Made by a program: the position numbers and the translations under genes
Source: UBA5018 sp947463165
Lineage (GTDB): Bacteria; Cyanobacteriota; Cyanobacteriia; PCC-6307; Cyanobiaceae
Direction of reading: 5' to 3'
Assembly: GCA_943371245.1 (NCBI GenBank)
Contig: CALRTY020000002.1
Span: 124,001-188,000, forward strand
DNA: 64,000 bases
In this document: positions 43,919-53,161 of the stretch, in pieces
Layout: each line of letters opens with the position of its first letter
Numbering within the stretch: the stretch's first letter is position 1
The notes under the pieces: model-generated
The model's input: only the letters and a program-made list of their open reading frames with translations
The model's database searches: none
Told to the model about the DNA's origin: nothing

Positions 43919-44803
43919 TGGCGCAGCTCCATGTTGCAGTTTTTGTTGGTGGGCTCACTTCCTGATTGCTGCAGCATGCTCCAGATTGCCCGGCTGCCCT
44001 GCGACAACTTATGGCTGCTAGGCCGCGGCGGTGCCAGGGCTCAGCCAGCTGCCGCTCTCGCTCCAGCAGCTGATCCAGTCGCTTAACCACCAGGGTTTGG
44101 CTTCTAGCAAAACTAGTTGGCAAGGCGCTGTCCAGCAGGCCCTGGTGGGCACTGATGCGCAGGCCGTAGTGGCTTTGCTCCATGGCTGCAGGCAACTCGG
44201 CACAGCCGCTGCAGCCGGTGTTCCATCGCCGCAGCGGTGATTGGTGGGATGGCGATCACCTGGGTCCTGCGGCCGCGCCGCTGGGATGGGGTTTTGGATC
44301 GTATTCCTGGGGCAGCCCACCCGCCGGCTCCTGCCGGCAGCCATCCGCCGGCCCAGCCCAGGCGGAAAAGCCCCGCTTACGAGCTTCCGGAGCGGCTCGG
44401 AGCTGGGTCAGTTTTCCCGTCGCTTGACAGCTATTGGCAGTGGCTTGGTTTTGGCTGTCGGTTGACCCGCAGGTCAGCCAGACCCTGCATGACCAGGAAC
44501 CAGGGATTGCCAGCAAAATTAGCTGTGGTGGTGTAGTGCTAATCGCCGTATATCATCAGCACCACGATTGCCAATTTGCGACTCAGCCCGATTCAACGCT
44601 GCGGCGCAGCAGCCCTATGGCCCATGCCAGCGGCCGGGTCCGAATAATCAGCTAGCCAGTCTCAGCACATCAGTTCACAGCTCACCGGTTCACAGCTCGC
44701 CAGTTCACAGCTCGCCTGCGCTAGGCCAGCCAGTTCACTGACGGCTGTGGAAACCCTGCCTACGCTCTATTTGGCGCTTGCGCCTTTTCAGGGAGCGGCG
44801 GCG
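43919..44803. other. Spacer with decayed coding remnants and repeats
   Basis: Open frames of 60-108 codons overlap on both strands, none convincing. The minus-strand frame 43899-44195 (LVVKRLDQLLERERQLAEPWHRRGL) looks most protein-like and may be a gene remnant. 44672-44716 is a 15-bp array. Confidence 0.4.
44672..44716. repeat. 15-bp tandem repeat, three units
   Basis: (A/G)GTTCACAGCTC(A/G)CC three times, 88 bp upstream of the invertase ATG. Confidence 0.92.
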
Positions 44804-46255
44804 ATGGCACGGCAATTCAGCCAGGAGCAATTGCGGGTTAGGCCCAGCTCCCGGGAGGAATCAGTGCTCTGCACTGCCCAGGAACTGTTCGAACGCACCT
44901 TGATCCGGGTTCGTGGCCAGTTGGTGGGTTCGGTGGCGGCCCTGGAACATCCCCGCCGCAGCTCGGCGGCCAACTATGGCGAGGTGTTTCTGCGCGATAA
45001 CGTGCCAGTAATGCTCTACTTGCTGCTGCAAGGGCGCACCGAAATTGTGCGCAATTTTCTCACAGTTTGCCTGGAGCTACAGAGCAGTAGCTACCAAACT
45101 CGCGGTGTTTTTCCCACTAGTTTCGTGGAGGAAGATGGCCATCTACTAGCCGATTATGGCCAGCGTTCCATTGGCCGGATTACCTCCGTGGACGCCAGCC
45201 TTTGGTGGCCTGTGCTCTGCTGGCTTTATGTGAAACACAGCCGAGACATTAGTTTCGGCACCAGTCAGAAAGTGCAGCGGGGGGTGCAGCTGCTGCTGGA
45301 TCTGGTGCTGCACCCCACCTTCGAAGGCACGCCAGTGTTGTTTGTGCCCGACTGCTCCTTCATGATTGATCGTCCGATGGATGTCTGGGGGGCACCGCTA
45401 GAGGTGGAGGTGCTGCTATTCGGTTGCCTGCGCTGTTGCTCCCAGTTAATGGAGCTCGCAAAGCAACAACAGCAGAGTCGGCTACTGGATCAACGGCTGG
45501 TACTCACCCATCAATGGCTGCATGATTTACGCTCTTATTTGTTAAAGCACTACTGGGTTACCAGTAAAACTTTGCAGGTTTTGCGGAGACGACCTACCGA
45601 GCAGTATGGCGAGCATCAACACGAGAATGAATTCAATGTGCAACCCCAGGTTATTCCTCCTTGGCTGCAGGACTGGCTGGATAATCGGGGCGGCTATCTG
45701 ATCGGCAACATGCGTACCGGTCGTCCTGATTTTCGTTTCTACAGCCTGGGCAACTCCCTGGCCTGCCTGTTTGGTCTACTCACCGCACCGCAGCAGCGGG
45801 CCCTGTTCCGCCTGGTGCTGCACAACCGCGATCACCTGATGGCCCAGATGCCCATGCGTATCTGCCACCCACCAATGGACCAGGCGGAATGGAGCAACAA
45901 GACCGGCTCCGATCCCAAGAACTGGCCCTGGAGTTACCACAATGGTGGGCACTGGCCCAGTCTGCTCTGGTATCTCGGCGGGGCGGTGCTGCTGCACGAG
46001 CAACGCAACCCTTCCGCCGACCTGCTGCTGATGGGTCAGATGAAGGCGATGGTGGAGGAGTGTTACTGGAGTCAGCTAAACCAACTGCCGCGCCAGCAAT
46101 GGGCTGAGTATTTCGATGGGCCCACCGGCACCTGGGTGGGCCAGCAGGCTCGCACCTATCAAACCTGGACTATCGTGGGCTTTTTATTGTTGCATCACTT
46201 CTTACGCGTGAAGCCTGAAGATGTAAGCCTCTTGGACCTGGAAGAAAAGCCCTAG
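44804..46255 (+). CDS. Alkaline/neutral invertase, GH100
   Basis: 483 residues. The GH100 pattern is clear: NYGEVFLRDNVPVMLYLL near the N-terminus, RGVFPTSF, GRITSVDASLWWPVL, CSFMIDRPMDVWGAPLEVEVLLF, GNMRTGRPDFRFYSLGNSLAC and WPWSYHNGGHWPSLLWYL. It splits sucrose to glucose and fructose in the cytoplasm. ATG 44804 has a Shine-Dalgarno AGGGAG at a fitting distance; GTG 44747 would add 19 residues. Confidence 0.92.
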   Translation: MARQFSQEQLRVRPSSREESVLCTAQELFERTLIRVRGQLVGSVAALEHPRRSSAANYGEVFLRDNVPVMLYLLLQGRTEIVRNFLTVCLELQSSSYQTRGVFPTSFVEEDGHLLADYGQRSIGRITSVDASLWWPVLCWLYVKHSRDISFGTSQKVQRGVQLLLDLVLHPTFEGTPVLFVPDCSFMIDRPMDVWGAPLEVEVLLFGCLRCCSQLMELAKQQQQSRLLDQRLVLTHQWLHDLRSYLLKHYWVTSKTLQVLRRRPTEQYGEHQHENEFNVQPQVIPPWLQDWLDNRGGYLIGNMRTGRPDFRFYSLGNSLACLFGLLTAPQQRALFRLVLHNRDHLMAQMPMRICHPPMDQAEWSNKTGSDPKNWPWSYHNGGHWPSLLWYLGGAVLLHEQRNPSADLLLMGQMKAMVEECYWSQLNQLPRQQWAEYFDGPTGTWVGQQARTYQTWTIVGFLLLHHFLRVKPEDVSLLDLEEKP

Positions 46256-46281
46256 AACCATTTTCAGAACTTTCTAGGCAC

Positions 46282-46307
46282 AAAAAAGCCGCGACCGAAG
46301 CCGCGGC
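46282..46307 (-). terminator. Rho-independent terminator of petD
   Basis: Read on the minus strand: GCCGCG, loop, CGCGGC, then six T. It lies between the convergent invertase and petD and may serve both. Confidence 0.9.
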
Positions 46308-46335
46308 AGATTAGGCAAAATAGCTTAATTAAAAA

Positions 46336-46818
46336 TCAGAACAGGCCCAGGGTGAGTGACTTGTCGATCGGCAGGGCAGCGCCAATGCCCAGGTAAATGG
46401 TGAAAAAGGTGCCGAATAAGAATACGGCCATTGCCACCGGGCGGCGGAAGGGATTTTGAAACTTATTAAAACTTTCGATGAAGGGAACCAGCATCAGGCC
46501 CAGGGGAACCATGGTCTGCAGGGCAATACCCAGCAGTTTATTTGGAACAACCCTGAGGATCTGGAAAACTGGATATAGATACCACTCGGGCAGAATTTCC
46601 AGAGGTGTGGCAAAGGGATCAGCTTTGTCGGCCAGCATGGCTGGATCCAGCACGGAAAGGCCGACAATGCAACCAATGGTTCCCAGGATCACCACAGGGA
46701 ACATGTAAAGCAGATCGTTGGGCCAGGCGGGCTCACCGTAATAGTTATGTCCCATGCCCTTTGCCAACTTGGCACGCAGGGCTGGATCGGTGAGGTCTGG
46801 CTTTTTGAGGATGTGCAT
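46336..46818 (-). CDS. petD: Cytochrome b6-f complex subunit IV
   Basis: 160 residues, standard length, with three membrane spans. MHILKKPDL and NYYGEPAWPNDLLYMFP, EWYLYPVFQILR (the Qo-site PEWY loop) and the C-terminal GIGAALPIDKSLTLGLF are diagnostic. Partner of PetB in the thylakoid cytochrome b6f complex; co-transcribed with petB 105 bp upstream. Confidence 0.98.
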   Translation of the reverse strand: MHILKKPDLTDPALRAKLAKGMGHNYYGEPAWPNDLLYMFPVVILGTIGCIVGLSVLDPAMLADKADPFATPLEILPEWYLYPVFQILRVVPNKLLGIALQTMVPLGLMLVPFIESFNKFQNPFRRPVAMAVFLFGTFFTIYLGIGAALPIDKSLTLGLF

Positions 46819-46922
46819 GGCAGGCCTTAGGAGGGTGTTCTCAGGGTAGTAACTAAATTCTAGATAGCCAAAAGGCTAAATAGAAGTTAACTGGGCAATC
46901 ACAGAGATGATCGATCACCTGA

Positions 46923-47597
46923 TCACAAAGGACCAGAAATGCCCTGCTTGCGGATCATCAGAAAGTGGATGAGCATGAATACCGCCAGCAGCCAGGGCAT
47001 CACGAAGGTGTGCAGGCTGTAGAAGCGGGTGAGGGTGGATTGGCCCACACTTTCGCCACCGCGGAGCAGTTCCACCATGAAGTCACCCACCACGGGCAGG
47101 GCTGCGGGAACACCGCTCACAATTTTGACTGCCCAATAGCCCACTTGATCCCAAGGCAGCGAATAGCCGGTTACACCAAAAGAAACCGTGATCACCGCCA
47201 TGGTTACGCCGGTAACCCAGGTGAGCTCGCGAGGGCTCTTGAAACCGCCGGTGAGATACACGCGGAAAACGTGCAGGATCAGCATCAGCACCATCATCGA
47301 GGCGCTCCAGCGGTGCACTGAACGAATCAGCCAGCCAAAGCTGACATCGCTCATCAGGTACTGGACAGAGGCGTAGGCCTCAGCCACGGTGGGCTTGTAA
47401 TAAAATGTCATTGCGAATCCAGTGGCGAACTGGATCAGGAAGCACACCAAGGTGATGCCGCCAAGGCAATAAAAAATGTTTACGTGCGGTGGCACGTACT
47501 TTGCCGAGATGTCATCGGCGATCGCTTGAAGCTCCAGGCGCTCCTGGAACCAGTCGTACACAGGGGACGACTTTCCGGCAGGAGAGGAATTCGCCAT
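46923..47597 (-). CDS. petB: Cytochrome b6
   Basis: 224 residues from ATG 47597 (MANSSPAG). Four transmembrane helices with paired haem-ligand His: RSVHRWSA / YSLHTFVM and LHVFRVYL / LIHFLMIRK. The conserved GVTGYSLPWDQVGYWA and the Cys for haem c(n) in NIFYCLGGIT are present. An upstream alternative start would add eight residues. Divergent from ctpA. Confidence 0.98.
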   Translation of the reverse strand: MANSSPAGKSSPVYDWFQERLELQAIADDISAKYVPPHVNIFYCLGGITLVCFLIQFATGFAMTFYYKPTVAEAYASVQYLMSDVSFGWLIRSVHRWSASMMVLMLILHVFRVYLTGGFKSPRELTWVTGVTMAVITVSFGVTGYSLPWDQVGYWAVKIVSGVPAALPVVGDFMVELLRGGESVGQSTLTRFYSLHTFVMPWLLAVFMLIHFLMIRKQGISGPL

Positions 47598-47646
47598 GCA
47601 GCACGAAATGTCAGTTGCCAAAGTCTACCGATAGTGATGACCGCCT

Positions 47647-48906
47647 GTGAGCGCCCCGCGCCCCTTTCGCCGACTCCTGCCAAATCCCTGCTTTGCCCTG
47701 CTGGTCTGGGGTTTCGGCCTCTGGCTGGGGCTGGCCTCGCCCGCTGCCGCCCTCAGCGATGCCCAGCAAATAGTTGTGGAGGCCTGGCGGCTGGTGAATC
47801 AGAGCTACGTGGATCCGCAACGCTTCGATGCAGTGCATTGGAAGCGGCTGCGCCAAAAGACCCTGGAGCGGCCGATCAGCAGTTCCGGCGATGCCTACGA
47901 CGCCATCGACAGCATGCTGGCCCCCCTGGGTGATCCCTATACCCACCTGCTGCGCCCCGCCGACTACGGCAGCTTGATGGCCAACACCAAGGGCACTGTT
48001 ACGGGCGTGGGTCTGCAGCTCGCCCTGCGCAGCGCCGACGAGCAAGTCGTGGTGATCGCCCCCCTGGAGGGTTCTCCCGCCGCCGAGGCGGGCATTGTCA
48101 GTGGCACCGCCGTATTGGCGGTGAACGGCATCGACACCCACACCCTGGGCTTGGAGGGCACCGCCAACGAGCTGCGGGGCCAAGAGGGCAGCCGCGTGCT
48201 GCTGATGTTTGAGGAGCCCAATGGCCGGCGGCGGGAGCTGGAATTGCAAAGGCGCAGCGTCAGCCTGCAGCCAGTGCGCAGCAAGACAATCCGCCAGCAG
48301 GGCCATCTGCTCGGTTATCTGCGCATCACCCAATTTGCTGAGCCCGTGCCGGAGCAGGTGCGCCTGGCCCTGCAGGGCAGTGAATTCGCCAATATCGAGG
48401 CCTTGGTTTTGGATTTGCGCAACAACTCCGGCGGCCTGGTGAATGCCGGCTTGGCGGTGGCCAATGCCTTCCTCGATCGCCAACCAATCGTGGAAACCGA
48501 AAACCGTGAAGGCCTCAGGACCCCGCTGCAGGCCGGCGTCGACCAGCTCTATGGCGGCCCGATGCTCACCCTGGTGAATGGCGGCACCGCCAGTGCCAGC
48601 GAAATCTTGGCCGGCGCCCTGCAGGACAACGGCCGCAGTGACCTACTGGGCAGCCGCACCTTCGGCAAGGGGCTGATCCAAACCCTGATTCCGCTCGGCG
48701 ATGGCAGTGGCCTGGCGGTAACAGTGGCCAGATACATCACCCCCAGCGGCCGCGATATCCAAAATCTGGGCATTGAACCCGATCTGTTGCTGGCGGCTCC
48801 TGAACCGCTCAATCCCGGCGGCGATCACGACAGCTGGTTGGAGCAGGCCCTGACAAGCTGCGTCAGCCTGCTGGAGCAGGGGATCGCCAGTTCAGCTCAG
48901 CCGTGA
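47647..48906 (+). CDS. ctpA: Carboxyl-terminal processing protease (S41)
   Basis: 419 residues, GTG start. A signal peptide (LLVWGFGLWLGLASPAAALS) is followed by a PDZ domain (around residues 105-190) and the protease domain with Ser in GGTASASEILAGAL and Lys in FGKGLIQT. The type CtpA cuts the C-terminal extension of the D1 photosystem II protein in the lumen. It lies back to back with petB, as in other picocyanobacteria. The stop overlaps the HD gene start by 4 bp. Confidence 0.92.
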   Translation: MSAPRPFRRLLPNPCFALLVWGFGLWLGLASPAAALSDAQQIVVEAWRLVNQSYVDPQRFDAVHWKRLRQKTLERPISSSGDAYDAIDSMLAPLGDPYTHLLRPADYGSLMANTKGTVTGVGLQLALRSADEQVVVIAPLEGSPAAEAGIVSGTAVLAVNGIDTHTLGLEGTANELRGQEGSRVLLMFEEPNGRRRELELQRRSVSLQPVRSKTIRQQGHLLGYLRITQFAEPVPEQVRLALQGSEFANIEALVLDLRNNSGGLVNAGLAVANAFLDRQPIVETENREGLRTPLQAGVDQLYGGPMLTLVNGGTASASEILAGALQDNGRSDLLGSRTFGKGLIQTLIPLGDGSGLAVTVARYITPSGRDIQNLGIEPDLLLAAPEPLNPGGDHDSWLEQALTSCVSLLEQGIASSAQP

Positions 48907-50165
48907 TCCAGCCCCGCACTTACCACGACCCCCTGCATGGCGCCATCCGCCTGGATCCCCAGGATCCGGCCGAGGCCCTGGCCATCGATCTGATCGACAC
49001 GGCCCCCTTCCAGCGGCTGCGGCGCATCCGTCAACTCGGGCCGGCATTTTTGACCTTCCACGGGGCGGAGTCGAGTCGCTTCACCCATTCCCTGGGGGTG
49101 TTGCATCTGGCGCGGCTCGCCCTGGGGCAGCTGCTGCGCCACAGCCCCGATCTTGATCAGCACCGCAGCCTGCTCTATGCCGCTGCGCTACTGCACGACC
49201 TGGGCCATGGGCCCTTGAGCCATACCGGAGAAGAGATGTATGGGCTGCGGCATGAGCAGTGGTCGGGCCGGCTAATTCGGGAGTTTCCAGACCTGCGCGA
49301 TCGGCTGGAGGCCACGGCGCCCGGCAGCGCCGCCGCAGTGGCAGATCTGCTGGAACATGGCCAATATCCCAGCAGCGCCATCAAGTCTCTGGTTAGCAGC
49401 CAACTGGACTGCGATCGACTCGACTACCTGCTGCGCGATAGCTACAGCACCGGCACCAGCTACGGCCGTTTGGATCTGGAGCGGATCCTGGCCGCTTTGA
49501 CCATCGCCCCCGACGGTGGCCTGGCCATCCATCCCAAGGGGCTGATGGCAGTGGAGCACTATCTGGTGGTGCGGGATTTGATGTACCGCAGTGTCTATAA
49601 CCACAGGCTCAACGTGGTTTGCAATTGGCTATTGAGCCAGGCCATCAGTACCGCCCGCCGGCTGGGGCCGCGGCTGGTGGAGGCCGATGCGGTGATGGCC
49701 CGCTGGCTGTGGCAGAGCGAGCCGCTAGATCTGAACAGCTTTTTGGCCAACGACGACATTCGCACCGGCTACCACCTGATGCGCTGGATGGAAGCTGGGC
49801 CGGAGGAACTGGCCGAACCCTGTGCCAGGTTGTTGAATCGGCGGCTACTCAAGGCCACCGATGTGAGCCAGCTAGATGCCGGCCAACGCCTGGAATTGCT
49901 GGCCCTTGCCCAGCGCCTCAGCAATGCTGCCGGCTTGGCCGCCGAGCGCTGCTGTGGGTTGCAACAGCGTCAAAATCGCGGCTATCACCCCTACAAGGGC
50001 GGCCTGAGGCTTTGGAACGGCCACGACCTCCAGGCCCTGGAACAGCGCTCGGCCCTGGTGCGCAGCCTCACCGAAGCGACCGAATTGGCCTGGCTGATCC
50101 ACCCGTCGGAGGTGAGCACAGCCCTTAGGTTGCGGCTTGCCGAGCTCGGCCCCCCAAGCCCATGA
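48903..50165 (+). CDS. HD domain phosphohydrolase (dNTPase-like)
   Basis: 420 residues with the HD-domain metal ligands FTHSLGVLHLAR and LLHDLGHGPLSHTGE, and the motif SQLDCDRLDYLLRDS. It belongs to the SAMHD1/dGTPase-like family that hydrolyses deoxynucleoside triphosphates. GTG start overlapping ctpA (GTGA); its stop overlaps minC by 4 bp (ATGA), so ctpA, this gene and minC are coupled. Confidence 0.85.
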   Translation: MIQPRTYHDPLHGAIRLDPQDPAEALAIDLIDTAPFQRLRRIRQLGPAFLTFHGAESSRFTHSLGVLHLARLALGQLLRHSPDLDQHRSLLYAAALLHDLGHGPLSHTGEEMYGLRHEQWSGRLIREFPDLRDRLEATAPGSAAAVADLLEHGQYPSSAIKSLVSSQLDCDRLDYLLRDSYSTGTSYGRLDLERILAALTIAPDGGLAIHPKGLMAVEHYLVVRDLMYRSVYNHRLNVVCNWLLSQAISTARRLGPRLVEADAVMARWLWQSEPLDLNSFLANDDIRTGYHLMRWMEAGPEELAEPCARLLNRRLLKATDVSQLDAGQRLELLALAQRLSNAAGLAAERCCGLQQRQNRGYHPYKGGLRLWNGHDLQALEQRSALVRSLTEATELAWLIHPSEVSTALRLRLAELGPPSP

Positions 50166-50908
50166 ATGCCCAACTTGTTCTAGCTGCGGCAGGCAGTGGC
50201 TCCCCCCATCGATTGCTGCTGCCCGACCAGGCGGGCGATCCGCTCGAACTGGTGCGGCAGCTGCTGGGGGACGCGGAGCTGCAGGCCCGCCGCAGCGCCG
50301 TTGGGGCCCTAAGGCTGGAATGCGGCCAGCGGCGTTTGGGGGCCAGTTGTCTGGCCGCCATCAGCTCGCGGCTGGCCGAGGCAGAGCTGGGGCCGATCAC
50401 GGTGGCGGCCGCCGATCCGCTCACCCGGGTGGCGGCGGCGGCCCTCGGTTTGGAATGGATTTCTCCCCACCACTTGCAGGTTGAGCGAGCTGAGCAAGCC
50501 GCGCAACTCGACTTAACAAGTCAGCCAAGTCAGTCAAGTCAGCCAAGTCAAGGCAGCCCTGTCCACCAGCAGTTGACGCTGCATCGAGGCACGGTGCGTT
50601 CGGGAGATCACATCGAAGCCGCTGGATCTCTGTTGGTGTTGGGGGATGTCAATCCCGGCGCTCGGTTGAGTGCCGGGGGTCACGTGCTGGTTTGGGGCCG
50701 ACTGCGGGGGGTTGCCCATGCCGGCTGTCACGGCGACCAGGGGGCGCGAATCGTGGCCATGGGGCTCCAGCCCCTACAGCTGCGCATCGCCGATGTGATC
50801 GCCCGGGGCCCCCAGGAAGCCCCGCCGCCAGGGCTCGCCGAGCAGGCCAGCTTGAGCGCCGGTGCCATCCGCATTGATCCGGCCAGCCCCAGCTGGCCGC
50901 TGGGCTGA
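50162..50908 (+). CDS. minC: Septum site-determining protein MinC
   Basis: 248 residues: a diverged N-domain, then the C-terminal beta-helix (HRGTVRSGDHIEAAGSLLVLGDVNPGARL, VLVWGRLRGVAHAGC, ARIVAMGLQPLQLRIAD). MinC blocks FtsZ assembly away from mid-cell, with MinD. The linker at residues 118-128 is a Ser/Gln/Pro repeat (SQPSQ). minD-minE follow after a 400-bp gap. Confidence 0.93.
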   Translation: MNAQLVLAAAGSGSPHRLLLPDQAGDPLELVRQLLGDAELQARRSAVGALRLECGQRRLGASCLAAISSRLAEAELGPITVAAADPLTRVAAAALGLEWISPHHLQVERAEQAAQLDLTSQPSQSSQPSQGSPVHQQLTLHRGTVRSGDHIEAAGSLLVLGDVNPGARLSAGGHVLVWGRLRGVAHAGCHGDQGARIVAMGLQPLQLRIADVIARGPQEAPPPGLAEQASLSAGAIRIDPASPSWPLG

Positions 50909-51309
50909 AGCGATCAAGCCGCTGCCTTGGCAGCTGCTGCGCCAGTCAGCCTTGGAACGGCCTTAGCTATCGCAAGATATACACATTCTCGATATGGCTA
51001 TGGGTGGCTTCATGACCATTCGTGGCAATATTGACGGTCTAATTCGCCCTTTTGTGTCGCCAATGACCGCAATATAGAATCAGATAGATGGTTTGAATCA
51101 TGTCAAAATAAAAGAGCGTAGATATCGAGTAAAAAATAATGATCATCATTGTGTGTCAATTGTTGGGGGGAGCCCACTGTTCTCGTTCTAGCCAGCCGAA
51201 AAGCCCGGGCCAGATGCCCAGCCTGAAAAGCCCAGCCCCGCAGCCCCAGCGGCAAGCGGTGCGGGGCAAAAGAGTTTGGGCCTAACCTGCCTCCACTCCA
51301 ACCCTTGCC
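50909..51309. promoter_or_regulatory. AT-rich 400-bp gap between minC and minD with a Fur-box-like palindrome
   Basis: The gap is much lower in GC than its surroundings. AATAATGATCATCATT at 51137-51152 fits the classic 19-bp Fur consensus at about 15 positions on inspection, and also contains a perfect AATGATcATCATT palindrome. No gene of more than 27 codons. Confidence 0.4.
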
Positions 51310-52134
51310 GTGAACGCCACGTCCGCCCGCACCATTTTGATCTGCTCCGGCAAGGGGGGCGTTGGTAAAACGACGCTAACCGCCAATTTGGGGATCGCCC
51401 TGGCCCGCCAGGGGGCTCGTACGGCCGTGATCGATGCCGACTTTGGGCTGCGCAATTTGGACCTATTGCTGGGTCTGGAGAACCGCATCGTTTACACGGC
51501 CCAGGAGGTGCTGGCCGGCAGCTGCCGTCTGGAGCAGGCCCTGGTGAAGCACAAGCAGGAACCAAACTTGGCGCTGTTGCCGGCGGGCAATCCCCGCATG
51601 CTCGATTGGCTCAAGCCGGAGGACATGAAGACGATCGCCGCCCAGGTGGGCCAGCAGAGCGATTACGTGCTGATCGACTGCCCCGCCGGCGTTGAGGGCG
51701 GCTTTCGCAACGCCGCCGCCGCCGCTGAGGAGGCGATAGTGGTGACCACTCCGGAGTTGTCGGCGGTGCGGGACGCCGACCGGGTGATCGGACTGCTCAA
51801 CAGCCAGGGGATCCAGCCGATTCAGCTGGTGCTCAACCGGGTGAGGCCAAAGATGATGGCCAACCAGGAAATGCTCTCGGTGCAGGACGTTACCGACATC
51901 CTGGCCTTGCCCCTGCTGGGCCTGGTCTTGGAAGACGAACAGGTGATCGTGAGCACCAACCGCGGCGAACCGCTCACCCTCGAGGGCCACGGCGCTGGTT
52001 CCCCCGCCGCCCGGGCCTACATCAACGTGGCGCGGCGGCTGTGCGGCGAAGATGTACCTCTGGTCGATCCCAGCAAGGAACGCTCCGGATTGCGGGCAAA
52101 GCTCGGCCGGCTGATTTCTAAAAATCTGTTCTGA
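51310..52134 (+). CDS. minD: Septum site-determining ATPase MinD
   Basis: 274 residues, GTG start. Deviant Walker A GKGGVGKTTLTANLG, DADFGLRNLDLLLG, Walker B YVLIDCPAG, and the C-terminal membrane-targeting amphipathic helix (LRAKLGRLISKNLF). It oscillates with MinE and brings MinC to the membrane. Confidence 0.97.
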   Translation: MNATSARTILICSGKGGVGKTTLTANLGIALARQGARTAVIDADFGLRNLDLLLGLENRIVYTAQEVLAGSCRLEQALVKHKQEPNLALLPAGNPRMLDWLKPEDMKTIAAQVGQQSDYVLIDCPAGVEGGFRNAAAAAEEAIVVTTPELSAVRDADRVIGLLNSQGIQPIQLVLNRVRPKMMANQEMLSVQDVTDILALPLLGLVLEDEQVIVSTNRGEPLTLEGHGAGSPAARAYINVARRLCGEDVPLVDPSKERSGLRAKLGRLISKNLF

Positions 52135-52139
52135 CGGCC

Positions 52140-52469
52140 ATGACCCTGCGCGATTTGATCAACCGGCTGTTGAGGCGTGAGCAGGCCAGCGGTGAGACGG
52201 CAAAACAACGCCTGCAGCTGGTTCTTGCCCACGACCGCAGCGATCTCAACCCAGAACTGCTGCAGCGGATGCGGCAGGAAATTCTCGAAGTGGTGAGCCG
52301 CTACGTGGAAATCGACGTGGAGGAAGGCGAGGTGAGCCTGGAAACGGAAGATCGGGTGACGGCCCTGGTGGCCAACTTGCCGATCAAGCGCGCCCGCTCG
52401 CTGCCCCTTATCCCTGGCCTGGGCGATAGCGACCAATCGACAGCAGATCCGCTGAGACGAGCCAGCTGA
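52140..52469 (+). CDS. minE: Cell division topological specificity factor MinE
   Basis: 109 residues starting 5 bp after minD. LRDLINRLLRREQASGETAKQRLQLVLAHDR is the MinD-activating and membrane-binding part, followed by the dimer domain (MRQEILEVVSRYVEIDVEEGEV). Stimulates MinD ATPase. Confidence 0.95.
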   Translation: MTLRDLINRLLRREQASGETAKQRLQLVLAHDRSDLNPELLQRMRQEILEVVSRYVEIDVEEGEVSLETEDRVTALVANLPIKRARSLPLIPGLGDSDQSTADPLRRAS

Positions 52470-52592
52470 ACCCGAGCTGCCAGCTGGCAGCAGCAGCGAT
52501 CAACCCAGGCCTGGAGCGGATCTGGAGCCGATGCTCGCTGGCCCATCCCTCAGGGCGCCGCCCCGCCCAGGGGGCTGAGGGGGCAGGAAAGC

Positions 52593-52850
52593 GTGGGAAC
52601 CCTGGGGACAGTCGAGAACCTCCGCATGGCACTACTCAATGCCGCCCTGGCACCGCTAACACCCGCCGAGCAGCGAGTGCTCGATCAGCTGATCCTGGGC
52701 CTTAGCAACAAGGCCATTGCCGCCGCCCTGGTGCTCAGCCCTCGAACGGTGGAGAGCCATGTGTCCCATCTGCTGGCCAAAACCCAATGTCGCAGCAGGA
52801 GCCAACTGCTGCTCTGGGCCTTGGGATCTGGCACAGCGATAAAGTGTTGA
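52593..52850 (+). CDS. Small LuxR-type helix-turn-helix protein
   Basis: 85 residues. It is little more than a GerE/LuxR DNA-binding domain: LTPAEQRVLDQLILGLSNKAIAAALVLSPRTVESHVSHLLAKT. No receiver or sensor domain. The GTG 52593 has an AGGA just upstream; ATG 52626 is a shorter choice. Such lone LuxR domains occur in picocyanobacteria. Confidence 0.78.
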   Translation: MGTLGTVENLRMALLNAALAPLTPAEQRVLDQLILGLSNKAIAAALVLSPRTVESHVSHLLAKTQCRSRSQLLLWALGSGTAIKC

Positions 52851-52868
52851 GCAGGTCGAGAGACCCAC

Positions 52869-52940
52869 GCCGGCTTAGCTCAGTGGTAGAGCAGCGCTTT
52901 TGTAAAGCGAAGGCCATCGGTTCAAATCCGTTAGCCGGCT
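52869..52940 (+). tRNA. tRNA-Thr (anticodon TGT)
   Basis: 72 nt, acceptor GCCGGCT/AGCCGGC, anticodon loop TTTGTAA, T arm with TTCAAAT. No encoded CCA. Confidence 0.97.
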
Positions 52941-52946
52941 TCCAAC

Positions 52947-52995
52947 TTGATCGCAGCCCCTGGGCAACCTGCTTCTGCCCAGGGGCTGCGATCAA
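52947..52995. repeat. 20-bp perfect inverted repeat after tRNA-Thr
   Basis: 52947-52966 (starts TTGATCGCAG, ends CTGGGCA) pairs with 52976-52995 at all 20 positions over a 9-base loop. No T tract. Six bases after the tRNA, it may act in 3' processing or termination. Confidence 0.93.
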
Positions 52996-53161
52996 TCAAC
53001 CACCAGCCTTTGCAGCGCCAGTTGAACTGCGCTTTGGCTTGGCGGATTTCCCCTGGCGGCAACAGCCCTCAAGCGGAGCTGGCCCTTGGCAGCAACAGCC
53101 TTCAACCGCAGCGGCCAAACCCGACCTAACGTGAAGCATTGCCGCACCGGCATAGCAGCGG

